A stretch of 64,000 nucleotides of DNA from an uncultured Lachnobacterium sp. (GCA_937889225.1 CALAST010000079.1:62001-126000), one strand, 5' to 3'. Positions 47,971 to 58,482 are shown, counted from the stretch's first letter. Made by a program: numbers and translations. Notes: a model not told the origin generated them from the sequence alone.

Positions 47971-50691
47971 CTAATTAGATTGAGAAAAATAACAATTAAA
48001 CACCTTCTTGGCAATTGGTACAGCATACTTGCTTCCATTTCCCGAATCTTCCACAACAACTGCAATGGCAATCTCTTTCCCTTCATATTCCGCATAGCCT
48101 ACAAACCATGCATTAGTCTTATCTAAATCACTTGTGGTCTGAGCCGTTCCGGTTTTTCCATATGTGGTATATTTATCCGATAAAAGGGACGATGCGGTTC
48201 CATCTTCCACAGTTGCACGCATAAATTGTGCAAGCAGCTTTGTTTCTTCTGTTGTAAGCAATGTTTTATATTCCTTTGCTTCTGTTTCCTCTACTAAAAT
48301 GCCCTTATAGTTTTCGCTGTAATCCACAAGTGTTGGACGCATTGCAATTCCATCATTTGCAATTGCACCTGCTACCATAGCCATATGAAGCGGAGAAACC
48401 AAGGTCTTTCCCTGTCCAATTGCAGTATCCATTTTTAATGCAGTTGTGTCTTTGTTGGAAATTGCAAAACTGCTGATGGAAGATTCAAATGCAATCGGAA
48501 GTGCCTGATTAAACATTAATGTATCACATACCTCGTTAAATGTTTTCTCACTTATGGACGAAATTAAATTTGCATAAGAAGTATTGCAGGAATTTGCAAA
48601 TGTTTCTTCTAATGTCTGCACACCATGGCGTTTATTGGATGCACAATGAATCGTTTTGCCGTCAATCGTAATCTCGCCTTTGCATTCATATGTATAATCT
48701 GCATAATCCGGATTGTCCTTAATATATGCAAGCGTGGTAAAAATCTTAAATACAGAGCCGGGTGTATATTGCCCCTGTGTCGCTCTGTTATAAAGAGCAG
48801 AGCCTTCCTGAAGTTTTTCCCAATCCTTAGCAATCGTATTCGGGTTGTAATCCGGTTTGGAAACCATCGCAAGGATTTCCCCCGTCTGCGGGTCCAATGC
48901 CACAACTGCTCCATCGTATTTACCTAACGCATCATATGCCGTTTTTTGCATGTCATAGCGGATAGTTGTAATTACATTGTCACCAATCGCTTTTTCTTCC
49001 GTAAATTGACAAATAAGCTGCTCTACGAAAAACGTATGAGAACGAAGCAACGTGAAATTTAATTGTTTCTCAAGCCCTGTTCTTCCACCTTGCGTATAGC
49101 CTGTCACATGTGCAAACATTTTTCCATATGGATATGTTCTTGTTTCATTTCCGTCTTCATCTGTTACGGTCTCTGCAATCACATATCCGTCTGACGTAAG
49201 AATTTGCCCTTTTACCACATCTTTTTCAAACAATGTCTGAAGCCCATTATATGGATTATTAATAAAGTCCTCACTCGCAAATCCTACAAAGTAAACAAAA
49301 TACCCTATCATCAGCACAAAAATTGCGGTAAAAATATATGTAACAACTGTAAATTCTTTATTATTCTGTTTCTTTTTGGAAGTATTCTGGGCATTTGCTT
49401 TACGCATATAAAGCCCTTGCACAATCCCAAATATAACCAAAGTCGACAACATGGAACTTCCGCCATAACTTACCAAAGGAAGTGTGACTCCTGTAGATGG
49501 AATAAACTTAATTGCCCCACCAATCGTTAAAATAACCTGCATCGCATATAATGTTGCAAGCCCTACTGCCACCAGCTTATAGAAACGGTCCTTCATCTGA
49601 ATGGAGATATTCACAATCATAATAAAGCAGCTTAAACAAAGTAAAATCAAGCAGATTGCAAAAATTGCCCCCAATTCTTCTGATACAGCCGAGAAAATAA
49701 AGTCTTTTTCCACAACCGGTATTTTATTTGGCAGCCCCTGTCCTAAGCCAAGACCAAACCAACTGCCTGTACCGATTCCAAATAGTGATTGGCAAATCTG
49801 ATACCCTTGATTGTCAATATCCGCAAGCGGGTTCAGCCAAACAAATACACGCGTTCTGACATGAGAAAACAAGAAATACCCTGCTACACATGCCAAAGAA
49901 ATGCCGACTGTTCCTGCAATCAGATATTCTTTTCTGCGAGATGCAACATAAATCATAATTAAATATGCCATAAAATACAGCAATGCTCCGCCTAAGTCCT
50001 TAGAAGCCACCAACAATAACACAAATACCGCTGATAACACACTCGTCAGCAATACTCTTTTAAAATCTGCCTTTTTATAAAGCATTGAGGCAATAAAAAA
50101 GACAAAAATTATTTTTACAAACTCAGAAGGCTGAAAAGAAAGACCTGCAATCGAAATCGTTAGCTTCGCTCCGTAGCTTGTAGAGCCCATAACCGTTACA
50201 ACTGCTAAAGCTACTACACCAAGCACAAAATATGCTACCGAGAAGTTACGAAACATCGAGCCTTTTTGTAAAAATAAGGGAATAATCAACATGGCAAGCC
50301 CGCCTGCCAATACAAAAACGAATTGGCGGAATGCATATGTAAACGACAGCCTTGTAAGCATAATAAATCCGATTACAAGAAGCATGCACATATTGTTAAT
50401 TAACAGAATCGACGGATTTTTATACATATAATGATAAAACATAAAAATTCCGCTAATCAACATGACCTGCATCAAATAAAAGCCTACTAACTGCACATCA
50501 TGCTGCTGCAAATAAAGGCATAAAAAACCAATTGCATGAATTCCATACAGCATCACTTTCTGAAGCCGATAGATGCTTTTTTGTTCAAGTTCTTCATTTC
50601 CATATCGGAACACATGAAAACATTCAAATGTGTAAATCAAAAACATGAACATCATCAAATATTTTGAACCTTGTATTACAATTGAAGTCAT
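47971..50691 (-). CDS. Fused SEDS glycosyltransferase and class B penicillin-binding protein
   Basis: 906 residues. Residues 1-435 form a FtsW/RodA/SpoVE-type SEDS domain (about ten spans): QPSEFVK (187-193), the RVFVWLNPLADID loop, VVEKDFIFSAVSEELG (326-341). A further span (448-470) leads into a class B PBP with transpeptidase motifs SVFK (Ser646, Lys649), SCN (701-703) and KTG (846-848). No pedestal domain insertions are obvious. The chain thus contains both a glycan polymerase and its transpeptidase partner in one polypeptide. Downstream of zapA and a U32 gene; probably for septal or spore cortex synthesis. Confidence 0.93.
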   Translation of the reverse strand: MTSIVIQGSKYLMMFMFLIYTFECFHVFRYGNEELEQKSIYRLQKVMLYGIHAIGFLCLYLQQHDVQLVGFYLMQVMLISGIFMFYHYMYKNPSILLINNMCMLLVIGFIMLTRLSFTYAFRQFVFVLAGGLAMLIIPLFLQKGSMFRNFSVAYFVLGVVALAVVTVMGSTSYGAKLTISIAGLSFQPSEFVKIIFVFFIASMLYKKADFKRVLLTSVLSAVFVLLLVASKDLGGALLYFMAYLIMIYVASRRKEYLIAGTVGISLACVAGYFLFSHVRTRVFVWLNPLADIDNQGYQICQSLFGIGTGSWFGLGLGQGLPNKIPVVEKDFIFSAVSEELGAIFAICLILLCLSCFIMIVNISIQMKDRFYKLVAVGLATLYAMQVILTIGGAIKFIPSTGVTLPLVSYGGSSMLSTLVIFGIVQGLYMRKANAQNTSKKKQNNKEFTVVTYIFTAIFVLMIGYFVYFVGFASEDFINNPYNGLQTLFEKDVVKGQILTSDGYVIAETVTDEDGNETRTYPYGKMFAHVTGYTQGGRTGLEKQLNFTLLRSHTFFVEQLICQFTEEKAIGDNVITTIRYDMQKTAYDALGKYDGAVVALDPQTGEILAMVSKPDYNPNTIAKDWEKLQEGSALYNRATQGQYTPGSVFKIFTTLAYIKDNPDYADYTYECKGEITIDGKTIHCASNKRHGVQTLEETFANSCNTSYANLISSISEKTFNEVCDTLMFNQALPIAFESSISSFAISNKDTTALKMDTAIGQGKTLVSPLHMAMVAGAIANDGIAMRPTLVDYSENYKGILVEETEAKEYKTLLTTEETKLLAQFMRATVEDGTASSLLSDKYTTYGKTGTAQTTSDLDKTNAWFVGYAEYEGKEIAIAVVVEDSGNGSKYAVPIAKKVFNCYFSQSN

Positions 50692-50695
50692 AAAA

Positions 50696-52858
50696 CTATT
50701 CTACTCCTCTTTTATAATGTCCTGCAGTACAGGAGGAAATCTGCATACTTTTTCCTTCTAAAAAGTCTATGATATGTTCCGTTTCTTTTTCCGTTTCAAT
50801 CGTAAAATCCAGACGAAAAAATGATATCTGCATCCCTTTTAGTGCCTCTTGTTCTTTTATCAAAGAAACCGGAACGGAATTATAAACGACATTATAACAA
50901 TCATTGCAGTAATTTTTTACCGGAAAAAGCACTTGGTAACGGTCTTTCAGATACGTAATCTGTGCTTTTTTGTCACAAGCTCTCGTATTTTTATGAACAC
51001 AGCCGGCTGTTGTCATAAGCGGATAATGCCCGTAAATAACCATTTCGCTGTTTTGATTATCCCTATGGCGAATTTCTTTTTTGTTTAATTCCAATGGAAC
51101 GGTATCCCTTACAATTCCAAACTCCGCAAATGCCTTTTTTGCATCATTGTTATACGTATAAAGTGTATGGTCAATTACCATATCCGCTTTCGCAAAATGC
51201 TCTTTTACAAAACCAATACTTTCATAATTACGAACTACAAAACCATCCAATCCAAGCGTTTTTAGTGCTTCTGCTTTCTCCTTATAAAAGTCTGCTGTTC
51301 TTTTACGGAAAATTGCCGGCAATTTCAAATACAATGCTTTCTTTGCTTTATGAGCAGACAAAATGTCCTTTTCCAATTCCAAAATCAAGCTTTCTTTTGT
51401 ATACATTTGAGCATCCGCATAAATGATGCTTATTTTTTCACATTTTAGAAGAACATGAAATTGCTCTTTTGTTTCACAAGAGGCAATGTATACTAAATTC
51501 TCTTGTCTTTTCACATGCATTTCAAGATTTTGCATTCTTCGTTGATTTTGTATATCTGCGATATCACCCAAACTTCGTCTAAATCCCTGTAACAACTGCT
51601 GCTCTAACTGTGCCAACGCATCTCTCCTTAACTGGTTCAATACGCCATTTGGCACAAAAATATCTGCATCCATATCGATATGCAATGACTCAAACACAAA
51701 TGGCGAATCCCCCGTCTTTTTCATGCGTTTTTCTACATCTTCCCGCAATAACGGCTTATTTTTTGCCTCAGCAACTTCTTCCCCGGAAACGTATGCACAA
51801 ACATCTTTATAAAATACGGTAAGTGCAAGCGGTTGTCCTTTTATGGCAAATAATTCTCCTTGTATTGGCAATCGGCTTTTTACTCCTGTGAAACGTGCTT
51901 CTATACTTTGATGAAGCGATTCATTCGATTTCTCATAGGAAGGCTTGTCAAAAGTAATCATGCTCTTATCGTTTTGTTCTTCAAAGTAAGTACTTGTAAA
52001 GCCACAGCGATTTCCCAATTCATACAAATGTTTCCTATCTTGCTCTGAAACCTGCTGTTCCAAATCAATGTATTTGCGATAAAATGATACCACGCCTGCT
52101 GCATACGAAACCTGTTTCATACGACCTTCAATCTTTAACGAATATACCCCTGCATCACGAAGCTGTTTTAAATAGTCAATTCCACATAAATCCTTTAAAC
52201 TCAGCACATAGGATTCCTTTTTATACTCTTTTTTCGCCTCATCTAAAACTGCATACGGCAAACGGCATGGTTGAGCACAACGTCCTCTGTTTCCGCTTCT
52301 TCCCCCTAAGATGCTACTAAACAGACATTGGCCGGAATAAGAATAACATAATGCCCCATGAATAAAGGCTTCCAATTCCACACCTGTTTTTTCCCTTATT
52401 TCTTTCATCTCCGAAATAGACAACTCACGAGCAAGCACAATGCGTTCTGCACCTAACTCTTTTAATAACTTAGCCCCTTCTACGCCTGTAACAGTCATCT
52501 GTGTACTTGTATGAATCGGCAGATTTGGAAAATGCTTTTTCAAAAAAGAAATTGCTCCCAAATCCTGTACAATAACCGCATCTAAACCTCTTTCATAATA
52601 GGGAAGCAAATATTCATATAATTCTTGTCCTATTTCTTTATTTTTTAATAGCGTATTGACGGTCAAAAATAACTTTTTCCCTCTTAAATGTACATAATCA
52701 ATTGCCTCTAACAATTCTTCCTCTGTAAAATTATTTGCGTAGGCTCTTGCACCAAAACGGCTTCCACCTACATAAACGGCATCTGCTCCTGCCTCGATTA
52801 CTGCTTTTAATATTTCAAAATAACCTGCCGGAGCAAGCAACTCAAAATTTTGCTTCAT
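50696..52858 (-). CDS. U32-family peptidase / collagenase-like (DUF3656)
   Basis: 720 residues. Signature EAFIHGALCYSYSGQCLFSSILGGRSGNRGRCAQPCRLPY near 163-202, with its Cys set and an N-terminal TIM-barrel (PAGYFEILKAVIEAGADAVYVGG). The long C-terminus (from about 300) has Cys-rich CGHC-like and YNVVYNSVPV segments of DUF3656. Related E. coli proteins modify RNA (RlhA, TrhP). The stop is five bases ahead of the SEDS-PBP start, so it is co-transcribed with it. Confidence 0.9.
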   Translation of the reverse strand: MKQNFELLAPAGYFEILKAVIEAGADAVYVGGSRFGARAYANNFTEEELLEAIDYVHLRGKKLFLTVNTLLKNKEIGQELYEYLLPYYERGLDAVIVQDLGAISFLKKHFPNLPIHTSTQMTVTGVEGAKLLKELGAERIVLARELSISEMKEIREKTGVELEAFIHGALCYSYSGQCLFSSILGGRSGNRGRCAQPCRLPYAVLDEAKKEYKKESYVLSLKDLCGIDYLKQLRDAGVYSLKIEGRMKQVSYAAGVVSFYRKYIDLEQQVSEQDRKHLYELGNRCGFTSTYFEEQNDKSMITFDKPSYEKSNESLHQSIEARFTGVKSRLPIQGELFAIKGQPLALTVFYKDVCAYVSGEEVAEAKNKPLLREDVEKRMKKTGDSPFVFESLHIDMDADIFVPNGVLNQLRRDALAQLEQQLLQGFRRSLGDIADIQNQRRMQNLEMHVKRQENLVYIASCETKEQFHVLLKCEKISIIYADAQMYTKESLILELEKDILSAHKAKKALYLKLPAIFRKRTADFYKEKAEALKTLGLDGFVVRNYESIGFVKEHFAKADMVIDHTLYTYNNDAKKAFAEFGIVRDTVPLELNKKEIRHRDNQNSEMVIYGHYPLMTTAGCVHKNTRACDKKAQITYLKDRYQVLFPVKNYCNDCYNVVYNSVPVSLIKEQEALKGMQISFFRLDFTIETEKETEHIIDFLEGKSMQISSCTAGHYKRGVE

Positions 52859-52993
52859 CTTACTATCCTGCTTTCTATAATAATTACAAAATCTCCAACC
52901 ACACTACTGAGTATTCCATCATGTATAACATCCATAATCGTACAATTATAACAAATAAGGGACAGATGTTTCTTCCGTCCCTTTATTAATACC

Positions 52994-53428
52994 CTATCGT
53001 TTCTTTTTCGATTTCTTTTCATCTAATAATGATTCTTCTAATGCGGTCTCTAGTCTGGTTTTATTTAAAATCAACTCTTTATTTTCAGCTTCCAACTCCA
53101 AAATACGCTGTTCTAAATTTTCTGCCGTTATTTGTGCTGCGATAATATCATGTTTCAAATCGTATATTTCTTTATCTTTTTGTACTGCTTCATGTTCCAA
53201 TTTCTCAATCTGTGCTTTTGCCTTAAAATAATCATCTGCAAGATTAATCTGAATCAAGGTTCCTTTCATCATTTGGGGAAGAAGTCTGGTACTTTGCAGT
53301 TCATCTAATTCATTGATTTTCGCATTGATGTAAGCAGCAACTTTCTGAAGATATTCTTCTTCCTCATATCCACTTAACGTGCATATCTTTCCTCCAATTA
53401 CTACTTCAGTAGTTGTTTTTACCGACAT
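52994..53428 (-). CDS. zapA: Cell division protein ZapA
   Basis: 144 residues. ZapA core: VVIGGKICTLSGYEEEEYLQKVAAYINAKINEL (about 9-41), followed by a coiled coil (about 60-140) with an unusually long Lys/Glu tail ending KKSKKKR. Stimulates FtsZ bundling. It leads the operon zapA-U32-SEDS/PBP. Confidence 0.9.
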   Translation of the reverse strand: MSVKTTTEVVIGGKICTLSGYEEEEYLQKVAAYINAKINELDELQSTRLLPQMMKGTLIQINLADDYFKAKAQIEKLEHEAVQKDKEIYDLKHDIIAAQITAENLEQRILELEAENKELILNKTRLETALEESLLDEKKSKKKR

Positions 53429-53792
53429 ACTGCATTCCCCTTTCTTCTTTGTCTAAAACATCACAATGATTGCAAATATTTTATACTAAGGCATTAACTT
53501 CCATCCTCTATACTCCACACAGTTAAAACAATCATTTCTTTATGTACTTGAAATGTACAAATTTTTGGTTCACTTAATCTGACATTCACAACCAATTTTT
53601 ACAAACATTATACATATTATACATTTTCAACACTATTTAAGCAACTATTTAAATATTAATTTTTATGGAATTCTAAAATACGGTTACTGTTCACACACAA
53701 CCAGTAACAAAACACGAACTATCCATATTCCTACACGGCAAAATAACCACTATTTTCCACAATTAATACAAACCCATTTATTCGTTTACTCG
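53429..53792. other. Non-coding gap with inverted repeat
   Basis: 364 bases between zapA and ruvB. No supported frame on either strand. It contains GGTTACTG (53682-53689) and CAGTAACAA (53702-53710), an inverted pair similar to one at 47735-47764. A/T-rich elsewhere; promoters for zapA must lie here. Confidence 0.6.
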
Positions 53793-54788
53793 TTACTCTT
53801 TTAATAATCCAAAATGCTCATATGCCTGTTGTGTCACAACACGCCCTTTTGGAGTGCGATGAATAAAATTATTCTTTACCAGATACGGCTCATACACATC
53901 TTCAATCGTACCCGCATCTTCTCCAATAGCTGCTGCAAGCGTGTCAAGTCCTACCGGACCTCCACCAAATTTTTCTATAATATTTAAAAGAATATTTCGG
54001 TCATTTTGGTCTAAACCAAACTTATCTACTTCCAATAAATCCAACGCAAATGCAGCTACTTCATATGTAATATTGCCATCGTATTTTACTTCTGCAAAGT
54101 CACGCACACGCTTTAACAGACGATTCGCAAGTCGTGGCGTTCCACGAGAACGTCTTGCAAGCTCGTACGCACCTTTTTCCTCGATTTTTACATCTAATTT
54201 TTTAGCAGACTGCACAATAATTGTCTTTAATTCATCAACCGTGTAATACTCCATATGGCTGATAACGCCAAAACGGTCACGAAGCGGCAAGGACAACATA
54301 CCAGCTCTTGTTGTTGCACCTACCAGCGTAAATTTCGGCAGATTGATACGGATAGAACGGGCAGATTCCCCTTTTCCAATCATAACATCAATCACATAAT
54401 CCTCCATAGCCGGATAAAGCACTTCCTCTACCTGACGGTTTAAGCGGTGGATTTCATCCACAAAAAGAATATCACCTTCGGATAAGCCATTTAAAATCGC
54501 TGCCATCTCCCCTGGCTTTGCAATTGCAGGTCCGGAAGTGATTTTCATATGTGTTCCCATTTCATTAGCAATAATGCCTGCCAATGTAGTTTTTCCAAGT
54601 CCGGGCGGTCCAAAGAACAATACATGGTCAAGTGCTTCTCCTCTTTGTTTTGCCGCTTCTATATATATACGAAGATTGTCCTTAATCTTTTCCTGCCCCA
54701 CATAGTTTTCCAATGTTTGCGGACGCAGACCGGATTCTGTCTTTACATCTTCTTCCTGTATTTTTGTGGAAATGATACGTCTTTCCAT
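53793..54788 (-). CDS. ruvB: Holliday junction helicase RuvB
   Basis: 331 residues. AAA+ motor: Walker [14 protein letters not shown] (about 57-69), Walker [11 protein letters not shown], sensor 1 [17 protein letters not shown], and the C-terminal winged helix ([16 protein letters not shown]). Drives branch migration together with RuvA, whose gene is upstream by 207 bases. Confidence 0.97.
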   Translation of the reverse strand: MERRIISTKIQEEDVKTESGLRPQTLENYVGQEKIKDNLRIYIEAAKQRGEALDHVLFFGPPGLGKTTLAGIIANEMGTHMKITSGPAIAKPGEMAAILNGLSEGDILFVDEIHRLNRQVEEVLYPAMEDYVIDVMIGKGESARSIRINLPKFTLVGATTRAGMLSLPLRDRFGVISHMEYYTVDELKTIIVQSAKKLDVKIEEKGAYELARRSRGTPRLANRLLKRVRDFAEVKYDGNITYEVAAFALDLLEVDKFGLDQNDRNILLNIIEKFGGGPVGLDTLAAAIGEDAGTIEDVYEPYLVKNNFIHRTPKGRVVTQQAYEHFGLLKE

Positions 54789-54995
54789 TTTTGTATCCTC
54801 CTTAATTTATGTCAACGCCTTTACTTAAAGCTAGTCAAAATTCTATCTCACATTTCACTTTTTTATTTTGAACATTCTAATGATTATATGAATTTACCCC
54901 AAAACAGCAAATTATCATCCGCATACTCTACGATGCGTCCATATGGATCTATCATTTCTTTTCATTCATTCGTCAAATGGATATTCATAAGCAAG

Positions 54996-55601
54996 CTACA
55001 GCATACACTTTAATGCAGCTTTCAACACATCTTCTACGCTCATATTCTCTGTAACCGCCACTTTTGACACGGCTTTTAAACTTTCTGCGGAAGAATATCC
55101 TAATGCATTCAATGCCAAAACTGCATCATTTTTCACTTGACTATTCGCAGATGCCTTTACTGTCTGCTCTTTGTCCAATTTCTTTTCAAAAGCTTCTTCA
55201 AAATTCACTTTATCTTTTAATTCCAAAATAACTCTCTGTGCGGTCTTTGCCCCAATTCCCGGTGCTTTGGATATTGCCTTTGCATCCTGTGCGAGTATGG
55301 CAAAACGCAAATCGTCTGCGGAAAGTACAGACAACACACCAATTGCCCCTTTGGGACCGATTCCGCTTACTGTAATGAGTAGTTTAAACATCGACAGGTC
55401 ATCTTTTGTCAAAAATCCATATAACATCATCATATCTTCTCTGATATGCAAATAGGTATGTATTTTACATTCCTCTCCAATTTGTGGCAAATATGCAAAG
55501 CAATTTGCTGGAATATATAAATTATAGCCAACTCCATTTACATCCACTACGATATGGTCTGTTTCAATTTCCGCTAATTCTCCTCTAATATATGAATACA
55601 T
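54996..55601 (-). CDS. ruvA: Holliday junction DNA-binding protein RuvA
   Basis: 201 residues. OB domain, double helix-hairpin-helix (VSGIGPKGAIGVLSV and APGIGAKTAQRVILELKDK) and a C-terminal UBA-like domain III (ALNALGYSSAESLKAV). Recognises four-way junctions. No ruvC is adjacent (many Firmicutes use RecU). Confidence 0.96.
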   Translation of the reverse strand: MYSYIRGELAEIETDHIVVDVNGVGYNLYIPANCFAYLPQIGEECKIHTYLHIREDMMMLYGFLTKDDLSMFKLLITVSGIGPKGAIGVLSVLSADDLRFAILAQDAKAISKAPGIGAKTAQRVILELKDKVNFEEAFEKKLDKEQTVKASANSQVKNDAVLALNALGYSSAESLKAVSKVAVTENMSVEDVLKAALKCML

Positions 55602-55617
55602 AGATTCATCTCCTTAT

Positions 55618-55718
55618 GTAAAGCGAACTCTTAAAATCCGCTTTTTTTACTTTCTGTTCTACTATTTCTTATCAATTGCAGTACACGGATATTTGCAATC
55701 TCCTTGTTACTTGAATGC
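55618..55718. repeat. Dispersed intergenic repeat, copies 6 and 7
   Basis: Two units in the ruvA leader: TAAAGCGAACTCTTAAAATC then CGCTTTTTTTACTTTC (55618-55655), and ACACGGATATTTGCAATCTC then CTTGTTACTTG (55684-55713). Both are diverged but keep the tail ACTT. Confidence 0.5.
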
Positions 55719-55777
55719 AGAATAAACTAAGCCTATTTTCCGAAATTCCTCCCTTTTATCATGAGAATTTCCATACC

Positions 55778-56281
55778 TTACCGAACATTTGCAAATCTAT
55801 GACTGCCTAACCTTAAGAATATTTCCTGTGCCAAAACACCAATACATCCCCCTGTAATAAATCCTGCTACCATTAAAACCGGAAGATAATACAACACATA
55901 ATAATTTGATACCAGAAATGTTGCTACAATAATTTGTCCTATATTGTGAAATACCCCTCCTGCCACGCTTACCGAAATGCAATGCAAAAGTTTTGTTTTC
56001 TTTAATCCTGCCATAACTGCAAAACTAAGCAAACCGCCTGCAAGTGAATATGCTATGCCTATCGCATTCCCAAACATAAAAGCAGAAATCACTATCCTGG
56101 CAAAAGAAATAAGAAATGCTTCCTTTATACCTAATGTATACAAAGCAAATACCACTACTATATTGGTAAGCCCAAGCTTAATCCCCGGTATTCCTATGGA
56201 AAACGGAATCAAACGTTCAATATAACTGCATATTAATGCAAGTGCCAAAAATACCCCCAAATAAGCTGTTTTTGTTTTCAT
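55778..56281 (-). CDS. Gx transporter family membrane protein
   Basis: 167 residues from ATG 56281 (GGAG seven bases upstream). Five or six membrane spans with SFARIVISAFMFGNAIGIAYSLAGG and FHNIGQIIVATFLVS. The family is often annotated as heptaprenyl diphosphate synthase subunit I or as an ECF-type substrate-binding (S) component, and is frequently beside NusG-II and ApbE proteins. Substrate unknown. Together with 56368 it follows miaB. Confidence 0.82.
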   Translation of the reverse strand: MKTKTAYLGVFLALALICSYIERLIPFSIGIPGIKLGLTNIVVVFALYTLGIKEAFLISFARIVISAFMFGNAIGIAYSLAGGLLSFAVMAGLKKTKLLHCISVSVAGGVFHNIGQIIVATFLVSNYYVLYYLPVLMVAGFITGGCIGVLAQEIFLRLGSHRFANVR

Positions 56282-56298
56282 AAATTCTCCAGTCATTT

Positions 56299-56365
56299 AG
56301 TAAAGCGGACTCTTGAAATCCACATTCGCTACTTTCTCGTGAAGACAAGCTGCTTTGCATCTTGC
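56299..56365. repeat. Dispersed intergenic repeat, copy 8
   Basis: TAAAGCGGACTCTTGAAATC then CACATTCGCTACTTTCTCGT, followed by a GAAGACAAGC...CTTGCGTTC tail that parallels the one after the 34936 copy. It lies between the NusG-II stop and the Gx start. Confidence 0.6.
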
Positions 56366-56367
56366 GT

Positions 56368-56742
56368 TCAATTTACAACTGCATCCAGTTCGCCTTCTTC
56401 TTCACTCGTTACTGTCACCACAATCTTGTTTGGAAGGCAGATAATGGACTCCTTATCATAGGAAATCGACTTTTGTCTTACGCATAGCTGGTCCGGACAA
56501 TCTGCTTCCATCATCATTGCTTTTCCATCTTCAATTACAACGATGTTCATAACAGGCTCCCCTACAGGAATCGTCTGTTCTTCCTGCAAGGAATATGTCC
56601 CATATTCTTTTCCTTCTACGGTAATTGTAATATAACTGCCTTTTTTCATTCCGCCTGCATAAATCACTACACATACTACAATGCACATCATTGCCAGCAA
56701 ACTTAAAAAAATAACATCGTTTTTTCCAAAACGCTTATTCAT
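56368..56742 (-). CDS. NusG domain II-containing protein
   Basis: 124 residues. One N-terminal span (about 11-31) then a small extracellular beta domain: YITITVEGKEYGTYSLQEEQTI ... CPDQLCVRQKSISYDKESIICLPNKIVV. The CPDQxC/CLPN pattern is the NusG_II family. Membrane-anchored, unknown function, usually next to Gx transporters and flavin transfer genes. Its start overlaps the miaB end by eight bases. Confidence 0.85.
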   Translation of the reverse strand: MNKRFGKNDVIFLSLLAMMCIVVCVVIYAGGMKKGSYITITVEGKEYGTYSLQEEQTIPVGEPVMNIVVIEDGKAMMMEADCPDQLCVRQKSISYDKESIICLPNKIVVTVTSEEEGELDAVVN

Positions 56743-58228
56743 CCTTTTTTACCTTTCCCAGATAATAGAATCCTTTGCATTCTTCCAATATGACATTGTA
56801 AATATTTCCAATCATATCTTTTGTTCCCGGAAAATGCACGACTGCATTATTATCCAAACGACCTGTTACAAGACTTTCATCCTGTGTATTCATTTCCTCA
56901 ACTAAAACAGGTACCGTTTTGCCCTCTAACTGCATTGCTTTTCTTGCTGAAATTTCAGAAACTTCTTTTAACAGCATATCAAAATGTGTCTTTACTTCTT
57001 CTTCCGGTACTTGATTTTCCATAGCTGCTGCCGGAGTTCCGGTTCTCTTAGAATAAATAAACGTAAATGCACTATCATATTCTACCTGTTTTACCACATC
57101 CATCGTTTCCATAAAGTCTTCTTCTGTTTCTCCCGGAAAACCAACAATAATATCTGTCGTAATCGCAATATCCGGAATTTCTTTTTTCAACTTTCTTACG
57201 ATTTCCAAATACTGTTCTTTATCATAATGACGATTCATAATCTTTAAAATACGGGAACTTCCGGATTGCAGCGGCAAATGCATATGTTTGCATACCTTTT
57301 CACAATCACGCATTGCATAAATCAGCTCGTCCGACAAATCCTTTGGATGAGATGTCATAAAACGAATTCTCTTTAATCCTTCGATTTTATTGATTTCACG
57401 CAATAACTCGGCAAATGTCATTGGATTTTCTAAATTCTTTCCATAAGAATTTACATTTTGTCCCAAAAGCATAACTTCACAGACACCATCTGCTACCATG
57501 CCTTTAATTTCACGAATAATATCCTGAGGCTGACGGCTTCTTTCACGTCCTCTTACATAAGGCACAATACAATAACTACAGAAATTATTGCATCCAAACA
57601 TAATGTTCACACCTGATTTAAAGGAGAATTTTCGCTTAATCGGAAGGTCTTCTACGATTTTATCCGTATCTTTCCAGATGTCTACAATCATGGAATTAGA
57701 CTCAAAGCTTCTGTACAATAATTCTGCAAATTTATAAATATTATGTGTTCCAAATACCAGATTCACAAAGCGATAGCTTTTTCTGATTTTCTCCACAACA
57801 TTTGGTTCCTGCATCATGCAGCCACAGAGGGCAATTTTCATATGCGGGTTTTTCTTTTTATAATTGGATAGATATCCAAGTCTGCCATAAACCTTATTGT
57901 TGGCATTTTCACGTACGGTACAAGTGTTATAAATAACAAAATCCGCATGTTCATCCTCAATTTCTTCATAACCAATTTGTTCTAAGATGCCGACTAATTT
58001 TTCGGAATCTCTTGCATTCATCTGACAGCCAAACGTTGTCGTACACGCATAAAGCGGTCGCCCCAATTTTTCTGACTCCTTTTTCACATATTCACGACAT
58101 TTTGCTATAAAATAATGCTGACGTTGCGGTTCAAACTCTGGAGGCGAAACTTCTAAATTTATATCATCAAAAGAAATATTCTCTAATTCTTCTACGGATA
58201 CATTTCTTAAATCTATTTTATTATACAT
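56735..58228 (-). CDS. miaB: tRNA-2-methylthio-N6-dimethylallyladenosine synthase
   Basis: 497 residues, with an N-terminal extension of about 55 before the MTTase domain. [4Fe-4S] ligands CTTFGCQMNARDSEK and the CGCMMQEP segment, then radical SAM CNNFCSYC with PYVRGRERS, and a C-terminal TRAM domain (GKTVPVLVEE...). Adds the methylthio group to A37 of tRNAs reading codons starting with U. Confidence 0.96.
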   Translation of the reverse strand: MYNKIDLRNVSVEELENISFDDINLEVSPPEFEPQRQHYFIAKCREYVKKESEKLGRPLYACTTTFGCQMNARDSEKLVGILEQIGYEEIEDEHADFVIYNTCTVRENANNKVYGRLGYLSNYKKKNPHMKIALCGCMMQEPNVVEKIRKSYRFVNLVFGTHNIYKFAELLYRSFESNSMIVDIWKDTDKIVEDLPIKRKFSFKSGVNIMFGCNNFCSYCIVPYVRGRERSRQPQDIIREIKGMVADGVCEVMLLGQNVNSYGKNLENPMTFAELLREINKIEGLKRIRFMTSHPKDLSDELIYAMRDCEKVCKHMHLPLQSGSSRILKIMNRHYDKEQYLEIVRKLKKEIPDIAITTDIIVGFPGETEEDFMETMDVVKQVEYDSAFTFIYSKRTGTPAAAMENQVPEEEVKTHFDMLLKEVSEISARKAMQLEGKTVPVLVEEMNTQDESLVTGRLDNNAVVHFPGTKDMIGNIYNVILEECKGFYYLGKVKKDE

Positions 58229-58452
58229 GTTCTTTCCTTTCTCAAACTTTACTTACATAATTGCTTCTCATTGTACACTTTTTGCCCGTTATTTGCAATC
58301 TACATTTTTTGCCTAATATTTAACTAAAAACTTACTCCTATTTCAACCGGATAATATATCGTTTCATTCAACTGCAGAATTTGAACAGATATTGTTAAAT
58401 AAATCAAAATTTAAAAATGACCTTGAAAACAAGTTTGTATATAAATAAGTAA

Positions 58453-58475
58453 AGGAGCCGGTATAATACCGACCC
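58453..58475 (-). terminator. Weak hairpin after the SDR gene
   Basis: GGAGCCGGTAT (58453-58463) pairs with ATACCGACCCC (58465-58475), with two mismatches, without a clear T run. It is just past the SDR stop. The remainder of the 58229-58482 gap shows nothing I can support. Confidence 0.45.
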
Positions 58476-58482
58476 CTCTAAA

